Assembly (NCBI RefSeq): GCF_000020125.1
Contig: NC_010676.1
Location: 1,984,001 to 2,048,000, forward strand
DNA length: 64,000 bases
Reading direction: 5' to 3'
Source: Paraburkholderia phytofirmans PsJN
GTDB lineage: Bacteria > Pseudomonadota > Gammaproteobacteria > Burkholderiales > Burkholderiaceae
The notes beneath the pieces are model-generated. The model was not told where the DNA came from. It saw only the letters and a program-made list of their open reading frames with translations, and made no database searches. This document shows, one piece after another, positions 25,324 to 33,054 of the stretch. A program made the position numbers and the translations under genes. How positions within the stretch are numbered: position 1 is the first letter of the stretch; each line of letters starts with the position of its first letter.

Positions 25324-25800
25324 GCAAACGATGAAATAGCGAGCGAGAACCGGCAGCATCGTATGAGCAGCTCGAGTTCTCCTGCATTTCACACGACTGC
25401 ACGGCCGACGTGAACGGCACCTGCCAGCCGTCGGCCGAGTACCCGACAGTTGGCACGCGCACACAAACAGTTCCATCGAGAAAATGTTCGACGGCAGCAG
25501 TTTGCCGAGTGGATGGCCACGTTGAAGGTCCGTTGATCGATATGTCGACATCGGCTTGTGAAAGCCCTACACATCGCAGTGAGTTCTTCCATCAACAATT
25601 CGACACCGGCGTCGCGCTCCGCTAACAACCGGGTCTGCGGATTGAAGTACAGGACTTCGCCTCGGTCTTAACCGCTCGCGTCATATAGCGCTGGCTGGTC
25701 GTCCACCGCGACCCATCGACGCTCGGGAATTGCTCGGCAGAGGTGCCGGCTTCTTTGCACGCCACACCTATCACCCCCATTGCCAGTAGTGACTTCGAAC
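25324..25800. other. Gene-poor stretch, possible decayed sequence
   Basis: 477 bp without a supportable gene. Several minus-strand frames are open for 60-95 codons but show no family motif, start signal or consistent frame. It marks the right edge of the rearranged catabolic region and may be an old gene remnant. Confidence 0.4.
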
Positions 25801-25820
25801 ATATCGTTAAATTACGATAT
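25801..25820. promoter_or_regulatory. Inverted repeat upstream of arsR-type gene
   Basis: ATATCGTTAAATTACGATAT has perfect 7-bp arms and a 6-bp AT-rich centre, in an otherwise GC-rich region, about 87 bp before the ArsR-type start. This is the size and place expected of an ArsR-family operator. Confidence 0.6.
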
Positions 25821-25907
25821 ATGATTCGTGTTGTAGCGATGCAGTCACAAAGGCGCTGACCCGCGCCCTGGCCTTCCCGTTGTTGTTGTCGACCCTGAAA
25901 CTACCCA

Positions 25908-26210
25908 ATGACGCTCGATATCGACGCGATTCACAAAGCGCTTGCCAATCCGGTCCGCCGGGAGATTCTCGGCAGGCTGCGCGAGCCGTACGCGCATTTC
26001 GGCGACCAGCAACTGCCGCTCGACTACGGCGTGTGCGCCGGCAAGATCGAGGGACAGTGCGGCTTGTCGCAGTCCACCGTGTCGGCCCACCTGGCGGCTT
26101 TGCAGCGCGCGGGGCTGGTCACGTCGAAGCGGGTGGGTCAATGGGTGTTCTTCAAACGCAACGAAGCCGCTATTCAGGCATTCCTGGAGCACATCAACAC
26201 GAAGCTCTAG
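25908..26210 (+). CDS. ArsR-family regulator with two cysteines
   Basis: A 100-residue winged-helix repressor of the ArsR type (HTH at about 52-72, LSQSTVSAHLAALQRAGLV). Two Cys, C43 and C51, sit in the loop before the recognition helix (YGVCAGKIEGQCGLS). It lies 86 bp upstream of an Old Yellow Enzyme gene on the same strand and below a 20-bp inverted repeat. By analogy with redox or electrophile sensors that control OYE-type reductases (NemR, YodB/QsrR, different families or subgroups), the Cys pair may sense quinones or enones. The canonical metal motif ELCVCDL is absent. Confidence 0.8.
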   Translation: MTLDIDAIHKALANPVRREILGRLREPYAHFGDQQLPLDYGVCAGKIEGQCGLSQSTVSAHLAALQRAGLVTSKRVGQWVFFKRNEAAIQAFLEHINTKL

Positions 26211-26296
26211 CGCCGTGATTCGCATTGCCGCGCTTCTTTCATCAAGCAGTTTTTTTCAGGCTCGGGCCGCGCGCCCTCGGCCAAAGGTGAACTCAT

Positions 26297-27358
26297 ATGC
26301 CGACTCTTTTCGATCCGCTGCAAATTGGTGACATCACGCTGTCGAACCGCATCATCATGGCGCCGCTCACGCGCCAGCGCGCCGAAGAAATCCGCGTACC
26401 GAATGCGCTGATGGCGAAGTACTACGCTGAACGCGCGAGCGCCGGTCTGATCATCAGCGAAGCGACTTCGGTCACGCCGCAAGGCGTGGGTTATGCCGAG
26501 ACGCCGGGCATCTGGTCACAGGAGCAGGTCGAAGGCTGGAAACTCGTCACGAGCGCCGTGCACGCGGCGGGCGGCAAGATCTTTCTGCAACTGTGGCACG
26601 TGGGCCGTATTTCGGACCCGCTGTTCCTGAACGGCGAACTGCCGGTCGCGCCGAGCGCGATCGCCGCACGCGGCAACGTGAGCCTGGTGCGTCCGGAGCG
26701 TCCGTATGTGACGCCGCGCGCGCTGGAGCTCGATGAAATCGCCGGCGTGGTCGAAGCCTTCCGCAAAGGCGCCGAAAACGCCAAGGCAGCCGGCTTCGAC
26801 GGCGTCGAAGTGCACGGCGCGAACGGCTATCTGCTCGACCAGTTCCTGCAGGACAGCACCAACCAGCGCACCGACGCCTACGGCGGCCCGATCGAAAACC
26901 GCGCGCGTCTGCTGCTTGAAATCACCGACGCGTGTATCGGCGTGTGGGGCGCGAACCGTGTCGGCGTGCACCTCGCACCGCGCCGCGATGCGCACGCCAT
27001 GGGCGATTCCGATCCGGCCGGCACGTTTGGCTATGTGGCCCGCGAACTCGGCAAGCGCAAGATCGCGTTCATTGCCGCACGTGAAGCGCTCGGCGACGAC
27101 CGTCTCGGCCCGCAACTGAAGAAAGCCTTCGGCGGCCCGTACATCGCGAACGAAAAGTTCACCAAGGAAACCGCGCAGCAGGTGCTCGACGCGGGCGAAG
27201 CGGATGCGGTGGCGTGGGGTCAGCTGTTTATCGCGAATCCGGATCTGGTGCGCCGCTTCGCCACGAATGCGCCGTTCAACAAGCCGAACCCGGCGACGTA
27301 CTACGCACGCGGTGAAACCGGCTACGTCGACTATCCGACGCTGGAAGCCGTGGAGTAA
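26297..27358 (+). CDS. Old Yellow Enzyme-family alkene reductase (NemA-like)
   Basis: A 353-residue FMN-dependent NAD(P)H oxidoreductase with an OYE TIM barrel. It shows the N-terminal MAPLTRQRA, the WHVGRIS strand, and the substrate-binding and catalytic block HGANGYLLDQFLQDSTNQR with YGG after it. The C-terminal phosphate-binding part (ADAVAWGQLFIANPDLVRR) is also present. It reduces activated C=C bonds of enones, maleimides, quinones or nitro compounds in other bacteria. The start follows AGGTGA. It is probably co-regulated with the ArsR-type gene before it, and a strong terminator lies about 100 bp after the stop. Confidence 0.9.
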   Translation: MPTLFDPLQIGDITLSNRIIMAPLTRQRAEEIRVPNALMAKYYAERASAGLIISEATSVTPQGVGYAETPGIWSQEQVEGWKLVTSAVHAAGGKIFLQLWHVGRISDPLFLNGELPVAPSAIAARGNVSLVRPERPYVTPRALELDEIAGVVEAFRKGAENAKAAGFDGVEVHGANGYLLDQFLQDSTNQRTDAYGGPIENRARLLLEITDACIGVWGANRVGVHLAPRRDAHAMGDSDPAGTFGYVARELGKRKIAFIAAREALGDDRLGPQLKKAFGGPYIANEKFTKETAQQVLDAGEADAVAWGQLFIANPDLVRRFATNAPFNKPNPATYYARGETGYVDYPTLEAVE

Positions 27359-27459
27359 GACTTGCAACAGGCGGGAAAAGGCGAAGCTATGCGAAGCGAT
27401 GGCGGAGGTTAAGCTGCTGATTGAAAGCAGCCAGTTGCATGGCAGTGCGCCGAAAAACG

Positions 27460-27514
27460 CGCGGCGGGTATGACTCGAACGATATGTTCCAGTCCTACCC
27501 GCCGCGTTTTTTTT
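27460..27514 (+). terminator. Rho-independent terminator after OYE gene
   Basis: An 11-bp stem (CGCGGCGGGTA at 27460-27470, TACCCGCCGCG at 27496-27506) with a 25-nt loop is followed by eight T. Five A precede the left arm, so it may also stop transcription of the convergent GNAT gene. Confidence 0.8.
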
Positions 27515-27553
27515 ATGGCTCGACACCCGAGCCCATGCATCACACACCACACG

Positions 27554-28105
27554 TCATGCAAGATCACGCCGCATGAACACGCGCTTCGATTCGTCGAGTC
27601 CGCGCGCGATGTGCGCGTCGCGCCGCGCGATCAACGCCGCGTCGAGTTCGGCCTCTTCGATATCGCGAAACCCGAGCCGGCGATAATACGGTGCGTTCCA
27701 CGGCACCTCGCGAAACGTCGACAGAATCAGTTGCGTAAGCCGTTGAGCGCGCGCAATGTGCGCGACCTGCTCGATCAGCGCTGCCCCGATACGCTGGCCC
27801 GCGTGCGAGGTGAGCACGTCGAGCTCCTGCACATAGATGCGCGTGGGTTGCGGCTCGAACATCACGAAACCGGCGCACGTCGCATCGGCAGCCACGGCCA
27901 CGATGATCTCCCGCGCCGCGATCTTGCGTTCGACGACTTCCAGATCCATCGGCGGCGCATCCGCGATACCCGCCATATCGACGCTGAGGAACCGCTGTCC
28001 CGCCTCGAATTCGATCGCGCGGATCGCGTGGGCATCGTGTTGTTCGGCAAAGCGGAAGGTCATACCGGTAGCGTGTTGCATGGGCATTCTGGCAGGTTCG
28101 TGCAT
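27554..28105 (-). CDS. GNAT-family N-acetyltransferase
   Basis: About 183 residues with one GNAT fold: acceptor-side helices at the start (FRFAEQHDAHAIRAIEFEAG), core beta strands (RIYVQELDVL), the acetyl-CoA loop QRIGAALIEQVA and the C-terminal NAPYYRRLGFRDIEE. Specific substrate cannot be told; many such proteins acetylate amino acids, polyamines or protein termini. Several in-frame ATGs (28159, 28105, 28087, 28063) lack a clear ribosome binding site, so the N-terminus is uncertain. It is divergent from a DedA gene and convergent with the OYE unit. Confidence 0.75.
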   Translation of the reverse strand: MHEPARMPMQHATGMTFRFAEQHDAHAIRAIEFEAGQRFLSVDMAGIADAPPMDLEVVERKIAAREIIVAVAADATCAGFVMFEPQPTRIYVQELDVLTSHAGQRIGAALIEQVAHIARAQRLTQLILSTFREVPWNAPYYRRLGFRDIEEAELDAALIARRDAHIARGLDESKRVFMRRDLA

Positions 28106-28219
28106 AGGGTTATTCTCGACGACACGCCCCGATATTGACACCGCCTCCGAGAAATACACAAGTCAGCGCGCCGCCGTGGGACTAAACTCCTGAAAATCCG
28201 AATTCCCCTTCGACCCAAG

Positions 28220-28867
28220 ATGGATCTGATGCATGTACTGCAGGTCGCCCTGCACTTCGACCAGCACCTGAGCGGCCTGATCGTGCAATACGGCACCGCC
28301 GTCTACGCGATGCTGTTTCTCGTCGTGTTCGTCGAGATCGGTTTTTTGCCGCTGTTCTTCCTGCCCGGCGATCCGCTGATTTTCATTTGCGGCGGTCTCG
28401 CGGCCACCGGCGCGCTGAATGTCTGGCTCGTGATTCCGGTGCTGTTCGCCGCAACGGTGGCGGGCAGTATCGTCGACTACGCGATCGGACGGGCGATCGG
28501 CGAGAAAGTCTATACCGCCGACTATCGCTGGCTCGACAAGAACGCGCTGCGCAAGGCGCACGCGTTTTACGAAGCGCGCGGCGGGCTGACCTTTCTGCTG
28601 TCGCCGTTCATCGCCGTGGTGCGCACCTTCGCGCCGTTCGTCGCCGGCGTTTCGCGCATGACGTTCGCGCGTTTTGTGTCGTTCGTCACCGCGGGCGCGG
28701 CGTTATGGATCGTGTCGCTGGTGGCGGCCGGCTATCTGTTCGGCAACGTGCCGCTGGTGCGCGATCACATGAGTTCGATCGTGCTGTTAGGCGTCGCGCT
28801 CGGCGTCGGCTCGCTGCTCATGAGCGCCGTGTGGCGCTTCGTCAACCGGCGTTTGCGCGCGCGCTGA
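28220..28867 (+). CDS. DedA-family inner-membrane protein
   Basis: A 215-residue polytopic membrane protein of the DedA/VTT family. It shows the early motif VFVEIGFLPLFFLPGD (acidic residues and re-entrant loop), GSIVDYAIGRAIG, and the signature region FLLSPFIAVVRTFAPFVAGVSRM with its essential Arg, plus further TM helices to the C-terminus. Family members support membrane homeostasis and undecaprenyl-phosphate or phospholipid recycling, and affect drug and pH tolerance. The ATG has no strong Shine-Dalgarno. It stands alone between the divergent GNAT gene and the convergent SRPBCC operon. Confidence 0.88.
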   Translation: MDLMHVLQVALHFDQHLSGLIVQYGTAVYAMLFLVVFVEIGFLPLFFLPGDPLIFICGGLAATGALNVWLVIPVLFAATVAGSIVDYAIGRAIGEKVYTADYRWLDKNALRKAHAFYEARGGLTFLLSPFIAVVRTFAPFVAGVSRMTFARFVSFVTAGAALWIVSLVAAGYLFGNVPLVRDHMSSIVLLGVALGVGSLLMSAVWRFVNRRLRAR

Positions 28868-29027
28868 AGTTCGCGGAAATCGGCATGACGCTCGCGTGCG
28901 CGCAAGCTGCTCACCACGCGGCGCGCCGTGAAAATCGCCAACCGCGCGAGCGCAACGATGATGGCTGGCGTTGCGGCCGCAATCGCCACGCGCTGAAGCC
29001 TCCCTCGTCTGGACGTCTTAGCGCTCC

Positions 29028-29525
29028 TCAGCCGCTCGATCCGGACCTCTGCACCGCGGCTCGCAGCGAAGCCAGCAACGCCTGCCACCATTCGCCGTGC
29101 CGCAGGAGAAACACGCGATCGGGGAAATGGTGACGCGCTACATGCTCCTGCGGCACGGTATCCCAGCCACGATGCTCGACGGTCACGCGCGTTTCTTCGC
29201 CCACCGCTTCGAACCGCACTTCGACATGCGTGTGCTGCACGTCGCTAAAACTGGCCTGGCGCCAGCCGAAGGCAAGACGCTCGCCCGGCTCCCACGCCGT
29301 GACGCGACCGATCTCGAAGACGCTGCCGTCCGCCTGCGTCTCGATCAGGCGCCCCTGCCCGCCCGCTTGCTCAGCTGGCTCGAACGACAACACGCCGGCG
29401 CTTTGCGGCGTGAACTGAAACAGCTGATTGGGCCGCCACCATGCGCCGATCTCGCGCGTAAAAACGTCAAACGCGCGTTGCGGCGAGGCGGCCACGCGCA
29501 ACGACACCTGCACGCGCGAACTCAT
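29028..29525 (-). CDS. SRPBCC (AHSA1-like) domain protein
   Basis: A 165-residue START/AHSA1-fold protein (VQVSLRVAASPQRAFDVFTREIGAWW, then a beta sheet with GRLIETQADGSVFEIGRVTAWEPGERLAFGW split through residues about 60-90, and a C-terminal helix). The fold makes a hydrophobic ligand pocket; no enzyme function can be assigned. The ATG overlaps the ArsR stop (ATGA), which fixes the start and shows translational coupling. It is third in the VOC-ArsR-SRPBCC operon, a common pairing of ArsR repressors with SRPBCC proteins. Confidence 0.8.
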   Translation of the reverse strand: MSSRVQVSLRVAASPQRAFDVFTREIGAWWRPNQLFQFTPQSAGVLSFEPAEQAGGQGRLIETQADGSVFEIGRVTAWEPGERLAFGWRQASFSDVQHTHVEVRFEAVGEETRVTVEHRGWDTVPQEHVARHHFPDRVFLLRHGEWWQALLASLRAAVQRSGSSG

Positions 29526-29860
29526 CTTTCGGCCTCCAGATGCGCTTTGAACGACAGCAATTGCCCGGCCCACATGGCCTCGGTCTGTTCAAGCCACGCT
29601 TTCAATTCGCTCATCGGCGTCGAGCGCAACACGTAAAGCCGAACGCGCGCGTCGACGCCGTCATGCGATTCCTCGATCAGCTGGCTCGAGCGCAGCACAC
29701 GCAAGTGCCGGCTCATTGCTTGAGGCGAGAGACCTGTGGCTTGCGCGAGTTCGCCGGCGCGCATTGGCTGACGGCTGAGCAGATCGACCACCTGACGGCG
29801 GTTCGGATCGGCTAGCGCGGCCAATGTGCGGTCGAGCGAGGCGCTGGCAGGCAGGGCCAT
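29522..29860 (-). CDS. ArsR-family regulator
   Basis: A 112-residue winged-helix protein of the ArsR group often paired with SRPBCC genes. The start LDRTLAALADPNRRQVVDLLSRQ, recognition region LSPQAMSRHLRVLRSSQLI and a charged wing follow. No Cys are present, so it is not a classical metal sensor. The gene begins 3 bp after the VOC gene stop and overlaps the SRPBCC start by 4 nt. It probably represses its own operon through the inverted repeat at 30359-30376. Confidence 0.85.
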   Translation of the reverse strand: MALPASASLDRTLAALADPNRRQVVDLLSRQPMRAGELAQATGLSPQAMSRHLRVLRSSQLIEESHDGVDARVRLYVLRSTPMSELKAWLEQTEAMWAGQLLSFKAHLEAER

Positions 29861-29863
29861 GCG

Positions 29864-30325
29864 TTACACCCGTCCTTCGATCTTCAGGCCGCTGACGCGC
29901 TCGGCTTCCTCGCGCGACACGGTGCGCACCGTCTGGCCGAAACTCCACACGTGCCCTTCCGGATCGCGGACGGCGTAGACGCGGTCGCCGTAAAACTGAT
30001 CTTCCGGTTCGCGCGTCACCACCGCGCCCGCGGCACGCGCGCGGGCGCAATGTTCGTCGATGCCGTCACGCAATTGCACGTGCACCGACTGCGTGTTCTT
30101 GCCGCCGATCGACGCCGGGCTGGCCGCGTTTTCCGACCATTCGCGGCAGATCATCACGTAGCTGTCGCCGAAACGCATTTCCGAGTGGCCCAACTGGCCG
30201 TCGTTGTCCGTGACGACCAACTGGCGCTCGAAGCCGAATGCACGCTCAAGCCAGTCGAGCGCGGCAAACGGGTCCTTGTAGTACACCGCGGATCCCAACG
30301 AAGGACGATGAAGCGGCTCGCTCAT
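29864..30325 (-). CDS. VOC-superfamily (glyoxalase/bleomycin-resistance fold) protein
   Basis: A 153-residue vicinal-oxygen-chelate protein with two paired beta-alpha-beta motifs (AVYYKDPFAALDWLERAFGF at about 12-31; RDPEGHVWSFGQ near 121-132). Possible metal ligands are the His in GHSEM and the Glu/His in the second half. I chose ATG 30325 because GGAGG lies 5 nt upstream; the preceding in-frame ATG (30337) contains that ribosome binding site. It is first gene of the VOC-ArsR-SRPBCC operon. Function may be detoxification or small-molecule binding; the substrate is unknown. Confidence 0.8.
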   Translation of the reverse strand: MSEPLHRPSLGSAVYYKDPFAALDWLERAFGFERQLVVTDNDGQLGHSEMRFGDSYVMICREWSENAASPASIGGKNTQSVHVQLRDGIDEHCARARAAGAVVTREPEDQFYGDRVYAVRDPEGHVWSFGQTVRTVSREEAERVSGLKIEGRV

Positions 30326-30358
30326 GACTGCCTCCATTTGTAAACGTTGTGATTAATA

Positions 30359-30392
30359 TTTAACATTATAGTTAAACAAATCGAAAAAGCAA
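30359..30392 (-). promoter_or_regulatory. Promoter with overlapping inverted repeat for VOC-ArsR operon
   Basis: On the minus strand a perfect -10 TATAAT (30370-30365) and a TTGCTT -35 (30392-30387) are separated by 16 bp. The -10 is exactly the centre of an inverted repeat TTTAACATTATAGTTAAA (30359-30376, 6-bp arms). A repressor there would cover the -10, fitting ArsR autoregulation. Confidence 0.65.
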
Positions 30393-30483
30393 GGAGGATG
30401 TGAACAACCTCCGCCGTTGCGCTGCCGGGCGGCGTTTGTTTTCCACCTAGCGTGGCAGGACGCCCCTCACCTTGACCTCAGCC

Positions 30484-30521
30484 AGATATGAAGGTAACCT
30501 TAGCAGGTAACCTTCACATCT
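30484..30521. promoter_or_regulatory. 38-bp inverted repeat, MarR operator candidate
   Basis: Arms AGATATGAAGGTAACC (30484-30499) and GGTAACCTTCACATCT (30506-30521) match at 14 of 16 positions around a 6-nt centre, TTAGCA. The inner AGGTAACCTT also reads as a direct repeat 13 bp apart. It lies immediately before the MarR-family start. Confidence 0.65.
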
Positions 30522-30529
30522 GTCATGGC

Positions 30530-30982
30530 ATGAACAAGAGCGATCTCCCGCCCGACACCGAAGCCCTGCACGCCATGGCGGAAAACCTGCGCGTGCTGGT
30601 CGGCAAACTGCGCCGCCGCTTGCGTGAAGAATCGCATCTGGGCGACTTCACCCCTTCACAGGTGCAGGTCCTCGGCTTGCTGGAGCGTGAAGGTCCGGCA
30701 ACGGTCACCGCGCTCGCGCGAGCTCACGGCATGCGTCCGCAATCCATGGGCGAGACGCTTTCGGTTCTGAAAGCAGCCGGGCTTGTCAGCGGCGCGCCCG
30801 ATCCGAACGACGGACGGCAAACGGTCCTCTCGCTCACCCCCGCCTTTCGAAAGAAAATCAAGGCAAGCCGCGCGGCGCGCGAAGACTGGTTGTTCCGCAC
30901 CATCCAGACGCGCTTCTCGGCGGCCGAGCAACGGCAACTCGCGACCGGCGTCGACTTGTTCAAACGCCTCATCGACTCGTAA
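30530..30982 (+). CDS. MarR-family transcriptional regulator
   Basis: About 150 residues: dimerisation helices at both ends and a central winged helix (SQVQVLGLLEREGPATVTALA, MRPQSMGETLSVLKAAGLV, wing PDPNDGRQTVLSLT with the family DxR). I chose ATG 30530; an earlier ATG at 30488 lies within the 38-bp inverted repeat that is the likely operator. No strong ribosome binding site precedes 30530. It is first of an apparent operon with an isochorismatase-fold hydrolase and an MFS exporter, suggesting ligand-controlled efflux or detoxification. Confidence 0.82.
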   Translation: MNKSDLPPDTEALHAMAENLRVLVGKLRRRLREESHLGDFTPSQVQVLGLLEREGPATVTALARAHGMRPQSMGETLSVLKAAGLVSGAPDPNDGRQTVLSLTPAFRKKIKASRAAREDWLFRTIQTRFSAAEQRQLATGVDLFKRLIDS

Positions 30983-30999
30983 CTCTCACGGAGCACCTC

Positions 31000-31563
31000 A
31001 TGGCATTCACCACGCTCGACGCAAAAACCGCATTGATCGTCATCGATTTGCAGCAGGGCATTGTCGCGCTCCCCACCGCGCATCCCACCGGCGAAGTGGT
31101 CAAGCGCTCGGCGCTCGTCGCCGACGCGTTTCGCCGCCACGGCCTGCCCGTGGTGCTCGTCAATGTGACCGGCGGCGCGCCGGGCCGCGCGGAACAGGCA
31201 CGCCCTTCCGGCGACTTCCCCGCCGGCTTCGCGGACCTCGTGCCCGAAATCAACGCGCAGCCGTCGGATCATCGGGTCACCAAGCGCACCTGGGGCGCAT
31301 TCACGAACACGGATCTCGAAGCCTATCTGCGCGAGCAAGGCGTCACGCAAGTGGTGCTGGTGGGCGTGGCGACCAGCATTGGCGTGGAATCCACCGCGCG
31401 CTTCGCCAACGAACTCGGCTTCAATGTCACGCTCGTCGTCGACGCCATGACCGACCTCCATGCGGATGCTCACACCAACAGCATCACACGCATCTTCCCG
31501 CGTCTCGGCGAGACCGGCACGACACAGGAGCTCCTCGAGTTGCTCGAGCGTTCGCGCGCATGA
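31000..31563 (+). CDS. Isochorismatase-fold hydrolase lacking the nucleophilic Cys
   Basis: A 187-residue isochorismatase-like protein. The catalytic Asp (LIVIDLQQ) and Lys (HRVTKRTWGAF) are present. The position of the cysteine nucleophile in the G-V-x-T-x-x-C-V motif is Gly (GVATSIGVEST). True isochorismatases such as EntB and PhzD also have Gly there, so the protein need not be dead, but it should not act like the cysteine-dependent amidases. It lies 17 bp after the MarR gene and 64 bp before an MFS exporter. The substrate could be isochorismate-like or a xenobiotic. Confidence 0.82.
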   Translation: MAFTTLDAKTALIVIDLQQGIVALPTAHPTGEVVKRSALVADAFRRHGLPVVLVNVTGGAPGRAEQARPSGDFPAGFADLVPEINAQPSDHRVTKRTWGAFTNTDLEAYLREQGVTQVVLVGVATSIGVESTARFANELGFNVTLVVDAMTDLHADAHTNSITRIFPRLGETGTTQELLELLERSRA

Positions 31564-31627
31564 TGCCTGGTTCGACCGCACTACGAAGCCCGGGCGCCGG
31601 GCTAACCGCGTACATGGAAACAGTCCG

Positions 31628-32968
31628 GTGACAGGCACTTTCCGTTCGCTGCGCAATTTCAATTACCGGGTCTGGGCGGGCGGCGCGATCGTCTCCAACA
31701 TCGGCACGTGGATGCAGCGCACGGCGCAGGACTGGCTCGTCCTCACGGAACTCACGCGTCACAATGCGACCGCCGTGGGGATCGTCATGTCGCTGCAGTT
31801 CGGCCCGCAATTGCTGCTGTTGCCGCTCACCGGTTATGCGGCCGATCACTTCGACCGCCGCAAGCTGCTGTTCGCCACCCAGGCGGCCATGGGCACCTGC
31901 GCACTGGGCCTCGGCATTCTCACCGTGACCGGGCTCGTGCAGTTGTGGCACGTCTATGTGTTCGCGGGGCTGCTCGGCTGCGTCACCGCGTTCGACTCGC
32001 CGGTGCGCCAGACCTTCGTGTCCGATCTGGTCGGCGAAGAAGATCTGTCGAACGCCGTCGGCCTGAATTCCACTTCGTTCAACATGGCGCGCATGGTCGG
32101 GCCCGCGGTCGCCGGTTTGCTGATCGCATCGGTCGGCACCGGTTGGGTGTTTCTGATCAATGCGCTGTCTTTCGTCGCCGTGCTCGGGTCGCTGCGCATG
32201 CTGCGGCTGAACGAACTGCATCTGAGGCCGGCTGCGGCGCGCTCGCGCGGCAGTTTCGTGGAAGGCTTCAAATATGTCTGGAAGCGCCCCGATCTGGTGA
32301 CCGCGTTGTTGATGCTGTTCCTGATCGGCACGTTCGGCCTGAACTTCCCGATCTTCATTTCGACGATGTCGGTCACGGAGTTTCATGCGGGCGCCAGCGA
32401 ATACGGCGTGCTGAGTTCGACCATGGCGATCGGCTCCGTGACCGGCGCGCTGCTCGCCGCGCGCCGTGCGAAACCGCGCATGGTGCTGCTGCTCGGCGCA
32501 GCGGCCATGTTCGGGGTGGGCTGTACGCTGGCTTCGCTGATGCCGAGCACCCTGTTGTTCGGCCTGATGCTCATCGCGATCGGCGTCTCGACGCAGACCT
32601 TCTCGACCTCCACCAACAGTCTCGTGCAAGTCACTACCGAGCCTGCCATGCGCGGCCGGGTGATCGCGATTCTGCTGGCTATTTTGATGGGCGGCACGCC
32701 GCTCGGCGCGCCGGTCGTCGGCTGGGTCGCGGACCGTTTCGGCCCACGCTGGGCGCTCGGGGTCGGCGCGGCTTCGGGATTCGCGGCGGCGCTCGTCGGC
32801 TTGCTTTATTTCGTGAAGTACCGCCAATTGCGCGTGTATATCGAAGCGGGGCGTCTGCGCTACAGCGTCGACGATCCGCGGCAGGCGCCTGCTTATGTCA
32901 GCCCAGCCGCCGCAGTGCAAAACGCCGTGTTGAGCGAAGCGGAAGAAGATTCGTCTGCGGGCGTTTAA
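31628..32968 (+). CDS. MFS exporter (EntS/MFS_3 type)
   Basis: A 446-residue MFS transporter that begins FRSLRNFNYRVWAGGAIVSNIGTWMQRTAQDWLV, split here as SLRNFNYRVW then NIGTWMQRTAQDWLV, typical of the EntS-like MFS_3 group of exporters. It continues with DHFDRRKLLF in the first cytoplasmic loop and GVLSSTMAIGSVTGALLAAR-like sequence in the second half. No ATG begins the conserved region; GTG 31628 is the best start and has only a weak ribosome binding site. It is third gene of the MarR operon and ends before a strong bidirectional terminator. A likely role is efflux of a toxic or siderophore-like compound. Confidence 0.82.
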   Translation: MTGTFRSLRNFNYRVWAGGAIVSNIGTWMQRTAQDWLVLTELTRHNATAVGIVMSLQFGPQLLLLPLTGYAADHFDRRKLLFATQAAMGTCALGLGILTVTGLVQLWHVYVFAGLLGCVTAFDSPVRQTFVSDLVGEEDLSNAVGLNSTSFNMARMVGPAVAGLLIASVGTGWVFLINALSFVAVLGSLRMLRLNELHLRPAAARSRGSFVEGFKYVWKRPDLVTALLMLFLIGTFGLNFPIFISTMSVTEFHAGASEYGVLSSTMAIGSVTGALLAARRAKPRMVLLLGAAAMFGVGCTLASLMPSTLLFGLMLIAIGVSTQTFSTSTNSLVQVTTEPAMRGRVIAILLAILMGGTPLGAPVVGWVADRFGPRWALGVGAASGFAAALVGLLYFVKYRQLRVYIEAGRLRYSVDDPRQAPAYVSPAAAVQNAVLSEAEEDSSAGV

Positions 32969-32993
32969 GGTGGCCGCTGCAGCGTGCAGATAT

Positions 32994-33031
32994 GAAAAAG
33001 CCGCGCCTGAATTGTCAGGCGCGGCTTTTTC
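32994..33031. terminator. Strong bidirectional terminator
   Basis: A perfect 17-bp stem (arms 32994-33010 and 33015-33031) with a 4-nt loop ATTG. GAAAAAG on one side and CTTTTTC on the other give T-tracts in both directions. It lies between the convergent MFS exporter and mmsA. Confidence 0.92.
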
Positions 33032-33054
33032 ATTACAACGATTCACCGGACGAA

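Noticed and set aside
25389..25628. Minus-strand frame that might be a regulator or transposase fragment
   Set aside because: No helix-turn-helix, DDE or other motif could be recognised in any frame, so no name is justified.
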